The notes beneath the pieces were generated by a model, which searched no databases, was not told the DNA's origin, and worked only from the letters and a program-made list of their open reading frames with translations. This document shows positions 17,168-25,562 of a stretch of 51,347 nt of DNA, one piece after another. Origin of the DNA: an uncultured Bacteroidota bacterium (lineage in GTDB: Bacteria; Bacteroidota; Bacteroidia; Bacteroidales; UBA12077); assembly GCA_913055895.1 (NCBI GenBank), contig CAJXLE010000003.1, positions 1 through 51,347 on the forward strand. The letters run 5' to 3'. Position numbers and translations under genes: made by a program. Each line of letters starts with the position of its first letter. Position 1 is the stretch's first letter.

Positions 17168-17965
17168 ATGAATCCTTATAGTACATTGCGGCTGATGTTT
17201 GCTTTTTTGGGCGGTGTGGTGCTGCTTTTCATCGTGGCGCCCCTGGCCGGCATGTTTCTTGAAACTGAGATGCCTGAACTGGTGGAAGCTACCGGCGACA
17301 GGCAGGTCACCGGCAGCATCCAGCTTACCCTGTGGGTCTCCGCCCTGGCTACCCTTTTCTTTGCCATCCTGGCTGTGCCTTTTGCCTACCTGCTGGCCCG
17401 CAGGGATTTTCCACTCAAGAAACTGGTGCTGGGCATTGTGGATCTGCCGGTGGTGATACCCCATACGGCTGCGGGCATAGCCGTTCTGGGGGTGATATCC
17501 CGCGACACCCTTGTCGGCCGGGCTGCTGAATCGGCCGGGCTGAACCTGGTGGGCCATCCCATTGGCATTGGACTGGCCATGGCCTTTGTGAGCATACCTT
17601 TCCTGATCAATGCAGCCCGCGATGGGTTTGAGCATGTACCGGTGCGCCTGGAGCAGGCTGCCATGAACCTGGGGGCATCGCCCCTCAGGGTGTTTTTTTC
17701 GGTGTCGTTGCCCCTGGCCTGGCGCAGCATAGTGGGAGGCATGATCATGATGTTTGCCCGGGGGATGAGTGAGTTTGGGGCCGTGGTGATCGTGGCTTAC
17801 CATCCCATGGTGGCTCCTGTGCTCATTTATGAACGTTTTGGATCCTACGGCCTTCAGTACGCCCGGCCGGTGGCCGTGCTGTTTATCCTGGTGAGCCTGG
17901 CCACCTTTATCCTATTGCGAACCCTCTCAAGAGCACCCTATGTTAAAGCTTCAGGGAATAAGTAA
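17168..17965 (+). CDS. Molybdate/tungstate ABC transporter permease (ModB/WtpB-like)
   Basis: 265 residues, about six membrane helices. Inner-membrane permease of a molybdate or tungstate importer. The ABC-contact loop is EQAAMNLGASPLRVF (162-176), and the following ARGMSEFGAVVIVAYHPMVA and IYERFGSYGLQYARPVAV are typical of the ModB/WtpB group; the latter wording is closest to the tungstate WtpB type, so tungstate is possible. It overlaps the ATPase gene by 26 bp, implying coupled translation. No substrate-binding protein gene is next to it. Confidence 0.88.
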   Translation: MNPYSTLRLMFAFLGGVVLLFIVAPLAGMFLETEMPELVEATGDRQVTGSIQLTLWVSALATLFFAILAVPFAYLLARRDFPLKKLVLGIVDLPVVIPHTAAGIAVLGVISRDTLVGRAAESAGLNLVGHPIGIGLAMAFVSIPFLINAARDGFEHVPVRLEQAAMNLGASPLRVFFSVSLPLAWRSIVGGMIMMFARGMSEFGAVVIVAYHPMVAPVLIYERFGSYGLQYARPVAVLFILVSLATFILLRTLSRAPYVKASGNK

Positions 17966-19001
17966 ATCGTACAGCGACTTCCGGATACACGGCATACACA
18001 TGGAGGTGCAGGCCGGCGACTATTTTGTGGTCCTGGGTCGCTCGGGGGCGGGAAAAACCCTCCTGCTGGAGACACTGGCTGGTATACGCAGCCCCGATGA
18101 GGGCAGGGTTGTTCTGGACGGACACGACATCACCCGCCAGCGCATACAGCAACGCCAGGTGGGACTGGTCTTCCAGGATCATGCCATCTTTCCCCACCTC
18201 ACGGTGGCCGCCAACATAGCCTATCCACTGAAAAGGAAGGGATACAGCAGGAGTGAAATACGCCGGCAGGTCCAGGAGCTGGCCACGACAACCGGTCTCA
18301 GCCACCTGCTGGAGAGGTATCCCCGCACCCTGTCGGGCGGCGAGATACAACGAACGGTACTGGCCAGGACCCTGGCCCGCAAGCCCCGGCTCCTGCTGCT
18401 GGATGAGCCCCTGGCATCGCTCGATGTACAATATAAACGGGAACTCCAGTCCCTGTTGCGCCGCCTCAACCAGCAGGGACAAACCATCATGCACGTCACC
18501 CACGATTATGAAGAGGCCATCGCACTGGCCAGCAAGGTGGCCGTGATGGACCGGGGACAAATACAGCAGCAGGGAACCGTGGAGGAGGTCCTTCGAAATC
18601 CCTCCAGCTCCTTCACAGCCCAGTTTGTTGGTATCCGCAACTTCTTCCGGGGAAGGGTGGGATCGCTGCCGGGGAAAGAACACAAGAAGGTGGTGCTGGA
18701 CGGATCCCCGTTGGCCCTCCTTGCTCCGCCCGATACTCCCGAAGGTGATGCCATCGTCACCCTGGAAGCCCGCAACATCATCCTGTCCAGGAGCGAACCC
18801 GACTCATCCGCACTCAACAAATTTGCCGGAACGGTCCAAGATGTCATTCCCACGCCAAAGGGACTGGAAGTGATCGTGGATGTGGGCGAGGAAGTGGCCG
18901 TGATGATCACCCGCGAAAGCCTGGAGCGACTGCATGTTGAACCCTCCGCCAGGGTCTGGATAAGTTTTAAGGCCAGCTCCCTGGACATCAAAAAAAGGTA
19001 A
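17940..19001 (+). CDS. Molybdate/tungstate ABC transporter ATPase (ModC/WtpC-like)
   Basis: 353 residues. Walker A GRSGAGKT (33-40), Q-loop Gln79, signature LSGGE (131-135), Walker B LLLLDEP (151-157). The C-terminal ~120 residues form a MOP/TOBE-type oxyanion-binding domain (NKFAGTVQDVIPTPKGLEVI), which in ModC/WtpC proteins can bind the oxyanion and cause trans-inhibition. Works with the overlapping permease. Confidence 0.9.
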   Translation: MLKLQGISKSYSDFRIHGIHMEVQAGDYFVVLGRSGAGKTLLLETLAGIRSPDEGRVVLDGHDITRQRIQQRQVGLVFQDHAIFPHLTVAANIAYPLKRKGYSRSEIRRQVQELATTTGLSHLLERYPRTLSGGEIQRTVLARTLARKPRLLLLDEPLASLDVQYKRELQSLLRRLNQQGQTIMHVTHDYEEAIALASKVAVMDRGQIQQQGTVEEVLRNPSSSFTAQFVGIRNFFRGRVGSLPGKEHKKVVLDGSPLALLAPPDTPEGDAIVTLEARNIILSRSEPDSSALNKFAGTVQDVIPTPKGLEVIVDVGEEVAVMITRESLERLHVEPSARVWISFKASSLDIKKR

Positions 19002-19145
19002 ACAGAACCCGCCTATCATCACAAACCATGAACAACTATTGCCCGTGGCGCTTTCAACAAAGACTTGCTGATGGGGGATGGGTTCTTTCTTTTCAATTTC
19101 GGGAATAATTTTATACTTTTAGAAGATGATAGATATGTCAATACA

Positions 19146-19679
19146 ATGGAATCTTTTCCCAACATGCTGATGATAGGTGGTAATGCCCGCAAGTCGGGCA
19201 AAACCACTTTTATATGCCGGCTGCTCGAAGCCTGCGGAGCCGGTTACACCATCGGGGCAGCCAAGATTGCCCTGTACGATGATGAGGGCGATTTCGCCAG
19301 GCATCATCCCGAGGCCCTGCCGGAGCGTTACCTGGCCATCAATGAGCAAAAGCCCGGAAATAAGGATTCGGGGAAATATCTTGCGGCAGGTGCTGGGGAA
19401 AGCTGGTTCCTGGCAGCATTGCCGGAAAAGGAAGGTGAGGTGATGGAGCATGTTCGTGCCATCAGCCGGCGCAACGATTTGATGGTGCTGGAATCCAATA
19501 TCCTGCGCAAGAACATTGAACCCGCTTTTTTTGTTATGATCAACAACCCTGAGCGCACAACAAAAAGAAGTGCCCAAGAGCTGAACCACCTGGTGGATTA
19601 TGTCATTTATACAGGGAGCAAGGGTTTCAGCGAGCCCGGGCATTACATAGCCATAGAAAACGGTCGGTGGACCATCTGA
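19146..19679 (+). CDS. MobB-like P-loop NTPase
   Basis: 177 residues from the ATG at 19146, which begins MESFPNMLMIGG directly before the P-loop GGNARKSGKTTF. The frame extends upstream to 19065, but that part is not protein-like. The single-domain NTPase resembles MobB, which assists GTP-dependent nucleotide attachment to molybdopterin; a conserved-looking NNPERTTKRSAQELN lies near the end. The setting between modBC and moeA supports a role in cofactor synthesis, but similarity to MobB is judged by eye. Confidence 0.65.
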   Translation: MESFPNMLMIGGNARKSGKTTFICRLLEACGAGYTIGAAKIALYDDEGDFARHHPEALPERYLAINEQKPGNKDSGKYLAAGAGESWFLAALPEKEGEVMEHVRAISRRNDLMVLESNILRKNIEPAFFVMINNPERTTKRSAQELNHLVDYVIYTGSKGFSEPGHYIAIENGRWTI

Positions 19680-19692
19680 AAAATAAGCTGCT

Positions 19693-20865
19693 ATGATCCC
19701 TTTTGATGAAGCTTTTCGCATGATGATGAGCCATGCCGTGCTTACCGGAAGTGAACGGATCTCACTGGATCATGCCCTGAGCCGCGTGCTTGTGGAAAAG
19801 GTGAAGGCCGACCGCGACATGCCGCCTTTCCATAAATCGGCAGTGGACGGTTACGCCTGCATCGATCCCCAACCCCACCAGGAGCTTGGGGTTTTGGAGA
19901 CCATTGCCGCCGGTCAGACCCCCGCACAAACCCTAACCCCGGGTTTCTGCTCCAAGGTGATGACCGGTGCACAGGTTCCCCAGGGAACCACCCACGTGGT
20001 GATGGTCGAAGACGTCAATGAGCGGGATGACCAACGTGTCCAGCTGAATCATCCCGGCTCCAAAACCAACATAGCCCTGCAGGGAGAGGATTTCAAGGCG
20101 GGTGATCCGGTGCTGTACCCCGGTACCTGGCTGAAACCCCAGCACATTGCCATTCTGGCTGCCGTAGGTCATACCCGCCCCCTGGTGGCCCTCAGGCCCG
20201 CCATTGGATTGCTCACCACCGGCAACGAGCTGGTGGAGCCACACCAACAGCCCGGTGCAGGGCAGATACGCAACACCAACGCCATCCAGCTTATCACACA
20301 GTTCCAAAGCCTGTCACTGGAGGTGAGCTATCCGGGTATTGTGGGCGACCAGGAGGAGCAGGTCCGACAGGCCATTGAGAGAAGCCTGGAAGAAAACCAC
20401 CTGACCGTGCTGACAGGGGGGGTCTCGATGGGCGACCACGACTATGTGCCTCCCATGATGGAAAAAGCCGGTGTGGAGATACTTTTCCATAAGATCGCCA
20501 TGAAACCGGGCAAGCCAACCATTTTTGGGAAGAAAGGCGACAGGCTGATCATCGGTCTCCCGGGCAACCCGGTCTCCACCTTTTTGCAGTTTGAGATGCT
20601 GATCAAACCCCTGCTGTACAAGATGATGGGAGGCTCCTATAAGCCCGGGCTTTGCCGTGTGCCCCTGGCCCATGAGGTGCGCCAGAAAAAGTCGGACCGC
20701 GACAGCTGGAAGCCCGTGCGGGTAGCCGATGGCAAGGTCCATGTCCTGCCCTACCACGGCTCCGGGCACCTGCATGCCCTTCGCCTGGCCGAAGGGTTCA
20801 TCTGCATACCGGCGGGAACAACCCTGTTAAAAGAAGGGAGTGGTGTCGATGTACGACCAGTATAA
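19693..20865 (+). CDS. moeA: Molybdopterin molybdenumtransferase
   Basis: 390 residues, full length for MoeA. It inserts molybdate (or tungstate) into adenylated molybdopterin. Motifs: MPPFHKSAVDGYA near residue 45, VMTGAQVPQGTTHVVMVEDV, GLLTTGNEL, LTGGVSMGDHDYV and LPGNPVSTFLQFEML. It begins 13 bp after the MobB-like gene and overlaps moaA by 17 bp. Confidence 0.95.
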   Translation: MIPFDEAFRMMMSHAVLTGSERISLDHALSRVLVEKVKADRDMPPFHKSAVDGYACIDPQPHQELGVLETIAAGQTPAQTLTPGFCSKVMTGAQVPQGTTHVVMVEDVNERDDQRVQLNHPGSKTNIALQGEDFKAGDPVLYPGTWLKPQHIAILAAVGHTRPLVALRPAIGLLTTGNELVEPHQQPGAGQIRNTNAIQLITQFQSLSLEVSYPGIVGDQEEQVRQAIERSLEENHLTVLTGGVSMGDHDYVPPMMEKAGVEILFHKIAMKPGKPTIFGKKGDRLIIGLPGNPVSTFLQFEMLIKPLLYKMMGGSYKPGLCRVPLAHEVRQKKSDRDSWKPVRVADGKVHVLPYHGSGHLHALRLAEGFICIPAGTTLLKEGSGVDVRPV

Positions 20866-21649
20866 CCGAAATATCAATTACCTGCGCGTATCGGTCACCG
20901 ATAAGTGCAACCTGCGTTGTTACTACTGCATGCCGGCGGAAGGCGTGAAGCTGCTGCGGCATAAAGATATACTCTCTTATGAGGAGATTGTGGAAGTGGT
21001 GCGCCATGGTGTCGGCCATGGCATCAACAAGGTGCGTCTGACGGGCGGCGAACCCCTGGTGAGACGGGAAATAACCAGGCTGGTGGCCATGCTCTCCCGC
21101 ATACAGGGTATTGACGATCTGTCCATGTCGACCAACGCCGTGTTCCTGTCCGACCATGCCCGGGCGCTGGCCGAGGCCGGTCTTAACCGTGTGAACGTGA
21201 GCCTCGACACGCTGGACCCCGAAAAATACAGAAAGATTACCCGGGGCGGCGAACTGGCTCGAGCGCTGGAAGGTATAGAGGCGGCCCGCCAGGCCGGTTT
21301 GCAACCCATCAAGCTCAATGTGGTGAAACACCGGTATTTCGATGAGAACGACCGGAAGGCTTTGATGCGTTTTGGCGGGCGTTACGGCTACCCGGTGCGT
21401 TTGATCCGGGAGATGAACCTGGAAAAGGGCCTTTTCTCAGTGGTGGAAGGCGGCAGCGGGGGCGACTGTCCACACTGCAACAGGCTCCGACTGACGCCCA
21501 ACGGCAGAATAAAGCCATGCCTGTTCAGCAACCTGGCCTACGACATCAGGGAGTTGGGTATAGAGGAAGCCTACAGGCTGGCCCTGGAGAACAAGCCCTT
21601 TAGCGGGTCGGTGAACGATTCATGCACCTTCTACCGCATGGGCGGATAG
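20849..21649 (+). CDS. moaA: GTP 3',8-cyclase MoaA, short form
   Basis: 266 residues. Radical SAM enzyme of the first molybdopterin step (GTP to 3',8-cH2GTP). SAM cluster C20-x3-C24-x2-C27, SAM-binding TGGEP (65-69), C-terminal cluster cysteines C207, C210 and C224, and the C-terminal Gly-Gly needed for activity (MGG end). It is about 60 residues shorter than the usual ~330: the part between VRLIREMN (183-190) and the second cluster is cut down to a short loop. Starts at ATG 20849; GTG codons at 20840 and 20843 are alternatives. AAGGGAG precedes it. Confidence 0.92.
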   Translation: MYDQYNRNINYLRVSVTDKCNLRCYYCMPAEGVKLLRHKDILSYEEIVEVVRHGVGHGINKVRLTGGEPLVRREITRLVAMLSRIQGIDDLSMSTNAVFLSDHARALAEAGLNRVNVSLDTLDPEKYRKITRGGELARALEGIEAARQAGLQPIKLNVVKHRYFDENDRKALMRFGGRYGYPVRLIREMNLEKGLFSVVEGGSGGDCPHCNRLRLTPNGRIKPCLFSNLAYDIRELGIEEAYRLALENKPFSGSVNDSCTFYRMGG

Positions 21650-21778
21650 ATGCAGGGAGATCCGGCCCATGCTGACCGCGCAACGAATGAACAGGTCCCG
21701 GATAAATGGAGTTGTACAAAGCATTGTTGCCACATTAAGAAGTTTTTACCACACTGAGAAAAAGAAGAGGCGCCATCT

Positions 21779-22234
21779 ATGGAACAGTTCAGTCATACCG
21801 ATGATCAGGGCAAAGCCCGTATGGTGGATGTTGGCGGCAAGCCCGACCAGCAACGGCTGGCCCGTGCCGAAGGATTCATCCGCCTGCAGGAGGCCACCCT
21901 CAGGCTTATCCGCGACAACGAGATGAAAAAGGGTGATGTGCTTGCGGTGTCGGAAATAGCCGGAATACAGGCTGCCAAGCGCACCGGTGAGCTGATGCCC
22001 CTGTGCCACACGGTACCCCTGACCCACGTCTCGGTACAGGCTATCCTGGAGGAGGGCGGGGTCAAGGTTGTCTCTGAGGTGAGCTGTACCGCTAAAACGG
22101 GAGTGGAGATGGAAGCCCTCACCGCCGTCAGCACCGCCCTGCTGAATGTTTACGACATGTGCAAGGCTGTGGACAGCAACATGCAAATCGACGGCATACG
22201 CCTGGTGGAAAAGAAAAAGGAGCCGAAGCCATGA
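21779..22234 (+). CDS. moaC: Cyclic pyranopterin monophosphate synthase
   Basis: 151 residues, typical MoaC size. Converts the MoaA product to cyclic pyranopterin monophosphate. Contains MVDVGGKPDQQRLARAEG, the SEIAGIQAAKRTGELMPLCH block (59-77) with K67 and H77, and VEMEALTAVSTALLNVYDMC with the later Lys (K-A-V-D). Its stop overlaps the next start (ATGA at 22231-22234). Confidence 0.96.
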   Translation: MEQFSHTDDQGKARMVDVGGKPDQQRLARAEGFIRLQEATLRLIRDNEMKKGDVLAVSEIAGIQAAKRTGELMPLCHTVPLTHVSVQAILEEGGVKVVSEVSCTAKTGVEMEALTAVSTALLNVYDMCKAVDSNMQIDGIRLVEKKKEPKP

Positions 22235-23169
22235 AGCATTCCCGCATCACCGTCACCCATGTCAACATTTCCCTGAAGAAGGGAACCATCAAACAACCGG
22301 TGCAGGAAGCTGTTCTCGACAGCCACGGCCTGCAGGGCAATGCCCGGGAAGGTCCCTGGCACCGGCAGGTGAGCATGATCGCCCAGCAAAGCCTCGATGG
22401 TTTTTATCATAAGACAGGGCGCAGGGTACAGCCGGGGGAGTTTGCCGAAAACCTGACCATTGGAGGACTCGACCTGACCAGGGTGCAGCTGCTCGACCGT
22501 TTTGTTAACCAGGATCTTGTCCTGGAGGTCACCCAACGGGGCAAGAAATGCCACGGCGATGATTGCGCCATCTTCCGCGAAGTAGGCAAATGTGCCATGC
22601 CCGAAGAAGGAATTTTTACCCGGGTTGTGAAAGGCGGGACATTGCGGGCTGGTGATGTCCTTGATTATAAGCCCAAAGTATATAAAGCCCTGGTGCTTAC
22701 CCTGAGCGACCGTGCAGCGGCGGGCATATACCCCGATAAGAGCGGGGAGAAGATTGAAAAACAGCTGAATAACTTTCTGGGAGCGCATTTTCTCCATCAC
22801 TCGGTGGAGCGGCAGGTCATCCCCGATGAACAGGATCAATTGCTCAATGCCCTGCAAAAAGCACGTTCTGAAAAGTATGATGTGGTGGTCACCACCGGTG
22901 GCACCGGCATCGGCCGCCGCGACATTGCCCCGCAGACAGCCCGCCTGTTGATGGACCGGGAAATACCCGGCATCATGGAGATGGTCCGGATGAAATACGG
23001 CGCCGGTAACCCCCGGGCCCTGCTGAGCCGCTCGGTGGCCGGGGTGATGGGCCAAACACTTGTCTATACCCTGCCCGGCAGCTCAAAGGCCGTGGACGAA
23101 TACCTTCAGGTGATCCTCCCTACCCTCCGTCACAGCATCTTTATGCTCCACGGACTGGATGTACATTGA
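22231..23169 (+). CDS. MOSC domain fused to MogA/MoaB molybdopterin adenylyltransferase
   Basis: 312 residues in two domains. Residues 1-145 are a MOSC domain (sulfur-carrier type, conserved Cys107 in RGKKCHGDDC). Residues 150-312 are a MogA/MoaB domain, with TLSDRAAAGIYPDKSG (157-172) and TTGGTGIGRRDI (221-232), that adenylates molybdopterin before MoeA. The open frame begins at 22159, but the ATG at 22231 overlaps the moaC stop and starts at the MOSC domain. Such fusions are known in some anaerobes. Confidence 0.92.
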   Translation: MKHSRITVTHVNISLKKGTIKQPVQEAVLDSHGLQGNAREGPWHRQVSMIAQQSLDGFYHKTGRRVQPGEFAENLTIGGLDLTRVQLLDRFVNQDLVLEVTQRGKKCHGDDCAIFREVGKCAMPEEGIFTRVVKGGTLRAGDVLDYKPKVYKALVLTLSDRAAAGIYPDKSGEKIEKQLNNFLGAHFLHHSVERQVIPDEQDQLLNALQKARSEKYDVVVTTGGTGIGRRDIAPQTARLLMDREIPGIMEMVRMKYGAGNPRALLSRSVAGVMGQTLVYTLPGSSKAVDEYLQVILPTLRHSIFMLHGLDVH

Positions 23170-23187
23170 ATGCCCTGTCAATATGCT

Positions 23188-23236
23188 GCCACCACCCCGC
23201 TTAGCGCCTTTTTCAGGCGCTTAGCGGGATGGTGGC
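23188..23236. terminator. Strong bidirectional terminator hairpin
   Basis: A 21-bp stem (23188-23208 with 23216-23236; two non-Watson-Crick positions, one of them G-U) around a 7-nt loop of T-rich sequence. It sits between the convergent ends of the MOSC-MogA gene and fdhD, 10 bp from the fdhD stop. Confidence 0.75.
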
Positions 23237-23245
23237 GGAGCTTTG

Positions 23246-23941
23246 CTAGTCCCCAAAAGCCTCCTCCCTGTTGTAGATGTTCATCCGATCACCCCTGACG
23301 AAGCCGGCCAGGGCGATGTTGTGTTCGCGGGCAATCTCGAGGGCCCGGTCGGTGGGCGGACTGGTGGAGACGATCACTGGAAAGCCTGCCGCCACAGCCT
23401 TGCTGATGATGCTGCTGGAGATGCGGCAGCTGAGAAGCAGGATCTTATCCAGAAGTGATTCATTTTGCAGCAGGCTCCAGCCGATGAGCTTGTCCAGGGC
23501 ATTGTGCCTTCCGATGTCGTCGAAATGCCGGCGGATGCCATTTGCCTCGGCCACAGCGGCCGTGTGGACCGCCCCGGTTGCTTTAAAATCTTCGGACAAT
23601 CCCGCAAACTCGTCCATCCATTCCAGGACCCTTCCGGCCGGCACGGTGAGGGTGGTATCCGGTCCTTGTGGTTCGAGAATCTCTACGTTTCGGTCCACTT
23701 CAACATAGGCGGTTTGCTTTTCCATCTCATAATGGAAAGAGCGGAGGTCGCTGGTCGTACGGATGCGACCGGTGGTGAAAAGGTAACCTGTGATCATCTC
23801 ATTGATGTGGCGGCCCGAGCAGGGCTTCAGCAAGGGCTCCTGACCGTTGATGATCAGCTGCAGGGGAACCTCGCTGATGATGTAGTCTTCTGTTTCCCGG
23901 CGCCGGCCTTTTTCAATCTGCGTGATGCCAATTTTTTTCAT
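23246..23941 (-). CDS. fdhD: FdhD-like formate dehydrogenase accessory protein
   Basis: 231 residues. FdhD carries sulfur from IscS to the molybdenum/tungsten cofactor of formate dehydrogenase. The family core is present: SEDFKATGAVHTAAVAE (116-132), DDIGRHNALDKLIG (141-154), and STSPPTDRALEIAREHNI. The mobile loop that normally holds the CxxC pair (near 105-115) has none; the only cysteines are C41 and C172. Convergent with the molybdopterin operon and 36 bp upstream of the mobA stop on the same strand (mobA lies upstream in the same direction). Confidence 0.88.
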   Translation of the reverse strand: MKKIGITQIEKGRRRETEDYIISEVPLQLIINGQEPLLKPCSGRHINEMITGYLFTTGRIRTTSDLRSFHYEMEKQTAYVEVDRNVEILEPQGPDTTLTVPAGRVLEWMDEFAGLSEDFKATGAVHTAAVAEANGIRRHFDDIGRHNALDKLIGWSLLQNESLLDKILLLSCRISSSIISKAVAAGFPVIVSTSPPTDRALEIAREHNIALAGFVRGDRMNIYNREEAFGD

Positions 23942-23977
23942 AACGTACTTCCTTTTTCATCCTTTTACCTGATGGAA

Positions 23978-24583
23978 CTAATCCCGCTGAAGCGGGAACG
24001 TTTCATAGTATTGAAGTTCTTCGGGGGTGTTGATGTTGATGAACGGGGTTGAGACATCTGTTTGCCAATAATGAACAGGTATTTGGTTTAGAAACGATTT
24101 TACTGAAAGATCGTTTTTGGTTCTCAGCCAGTATTCCAATTGCTCTTTGACTGCCACCGGGTAAACCGCAAAGAGGGGTTCGGGTCCCTGTTTGGCATAA
24201 GGGATGACAGCGTGACGGGGGTGTTGTTGAGAGAGCTGCATGAGTTTGCTGATGGCAGTTTTTTGCAGGAAAGGCATGTCGCCGGCCACTGTAAAAACAT
24301 GTGAGCTGCCGGCATGGTGCATGGCCGAGTGTATGCCCCCCAGCGGGCCTTTGTCCACCATTATGTCGTGATGTGTTTTAAACCCGCCAAACGAACGATA
24401 GCTATCAGGATGATTGGTGATCAATAGAATATCATCAAATAGCTTCTCCAGAGCCTGCAGCTGATGTTCCAGCAATGTCAGACCCTTTAAATGGACCAGC
24501 GGCTTTTGTTTGCCACCAAAACGCCGGGCCTTCCCGCCTGCAAGGATCACTGCTGTGCCTGATTGTTTGCTGGTGTAAATCAT
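23978..24583 (-). CDS. mobA: Molybdenum cofactor guanylyltransferase
   Basis: 201 residues from the ATG at 24583. Transfers GMP to the cofactor to give the guanine dinucleotide form used by formate dehydrogenases. Nucleotide-binding start AVILAGGKARRFGGKQKPL (11-29) and VAGDMPFLQ with the metal-binding Asp. The frame extends upstream to 24631, but that part is not protein-like. It precedes fdhD in one transcript. Confidence 0.9.
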   Translation of the reverse strand: MIYTSKQSGTAVILAGGKARRFGGKQKPLVHLKGLTLLEHQLQALEKLFDDILLITNHPDSYRSFGGFKTHHDIMVDKGPLGGIHSAMHHAGSSHVFTVAGDMPFLQKTAISKLMQLSQQHPRHAVIPYAKQGPEPLFAVYPVAVKEQLEYWLRTKNDLSVKSFLNQIPVHYWQTDVSTPFININTPEELQYYETFPLQRD

Positions 24584-24789
24584 TACGATGTAAAGATAGA
24601 AAATTCGCCGGGGCATTGCCTGGCAAATCATCTTTCGGTCAATTTTTTCGCCGGCACAACAGGGTGATTTGAATCGGATGGATCATACAACAGGAGGCAA
24701 TTAAATCTGTTGAATGTCAGTTTTTTTATTATAAAATTCTTAACTTGTCGGTGAGGTCTTATAAATATTTATCTGGTAAAATTTTTGTG

Positions 24790-25503
24790 ATGAAACTTTT
24801 AATAACAATTGCCCTGGGCTTTTTGCTCCCGGTTTTTGCCTTTGCCCAAACCGAAGAAGAAACCGATGTTCCCCAGAATGTTTATATCAATATTCCCGGT
24901 AGGAGCATGATTAGGCTTGAAGCATCGAGTGGGTTAGAGATTCCCAAATCTCGACTGAAAGGAACACCTTACCTTTTTGAAGAATGGAGAACCGGTAGAT
25001 TGGTGGTGGAGGGAAATAGAGTCGTAAACAATTTCACCTTCAATTTGAATGTATACCGCAACCGTCTCGATTTTAAACATGAGGGTGATTTGATGTCCAT
25101 TACACAGCCCGAAAGGATGGTCCGGTTGGAATATGGTGACCGCATTTTTCATTACAGGTCCTATAAAGAACGAAAGAAGACCAAAGATGCTTATATGGAG
25201 TTGTTGGCCGATGGACCGGTGGTGCTTTATAAGAGGTTTGAATGTAAACTCCTGGAGCCAAGCTATAATGAAGCCCTGGCAGTAGGTGACCGAAACTACC
25301 GACTGATCCACCATCACGATTACTATCTTGGGCATGCTGATAAGCTCTTGTTAGAGATCAAGACAAAAAAGCGGTCCGTTCTCAAAGCTTTGCCGAATAA
25401 AAAAGATAAGGTTCGGAAATATTTAAAAACAAATGGATTAAACCTGAAAGATGAGTATGATTTGATAAGGTTGATCCGCTATTACAATACGATTGGAGAA
25501 TAG
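24790..25503 (+). CDS. Hypothetical secreted protein
   Basis: 237 residues from the ATG at 24790 (MKLLITIALGFLLPVFAFAQ signal peptide). The mature part is a mixed alpha/beta domain, Lys/Arg/Tyr-rich, with LEPSYNEALAVGDRNYRLIH and a C-terminal helix (KVRKYLKTNGLNLKDEYDLI). Proteins of this kind occur widely in Bacteroidota without assigned function. Its DNA is clearly richer in A+T than the molybdopterin block. The MG2/plug gene follows 59 bp later. Confidence 0.7.
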   Translation: MKLLITIALGFLLPVFAFAQTEEETDVPQNVYINIPGRSMIRLEASSGLEIPKSRLKGTPYLFEEWRTGRLVVEGNRVVNNFTFNLNVYRNRLDFKHEGDLMSITQPERMVRLEYGDRIFHYRSYKERKKTKDAYMELLADGPVVLYKRFECKLLEPSYNEALAVGDRNYRLIHHHDYYLGHADKLLLEIKTKKRSVLKALPNKKDKVRKYLKTNGLNLKDEYDLIRLIRYYNTIGE

Positions 25504-25562
25504 CAGGGACTGATCGCCCAACAATTGGGGTTTTGGGCCCTGGAGAGAAAGGAGGGGGAGGG

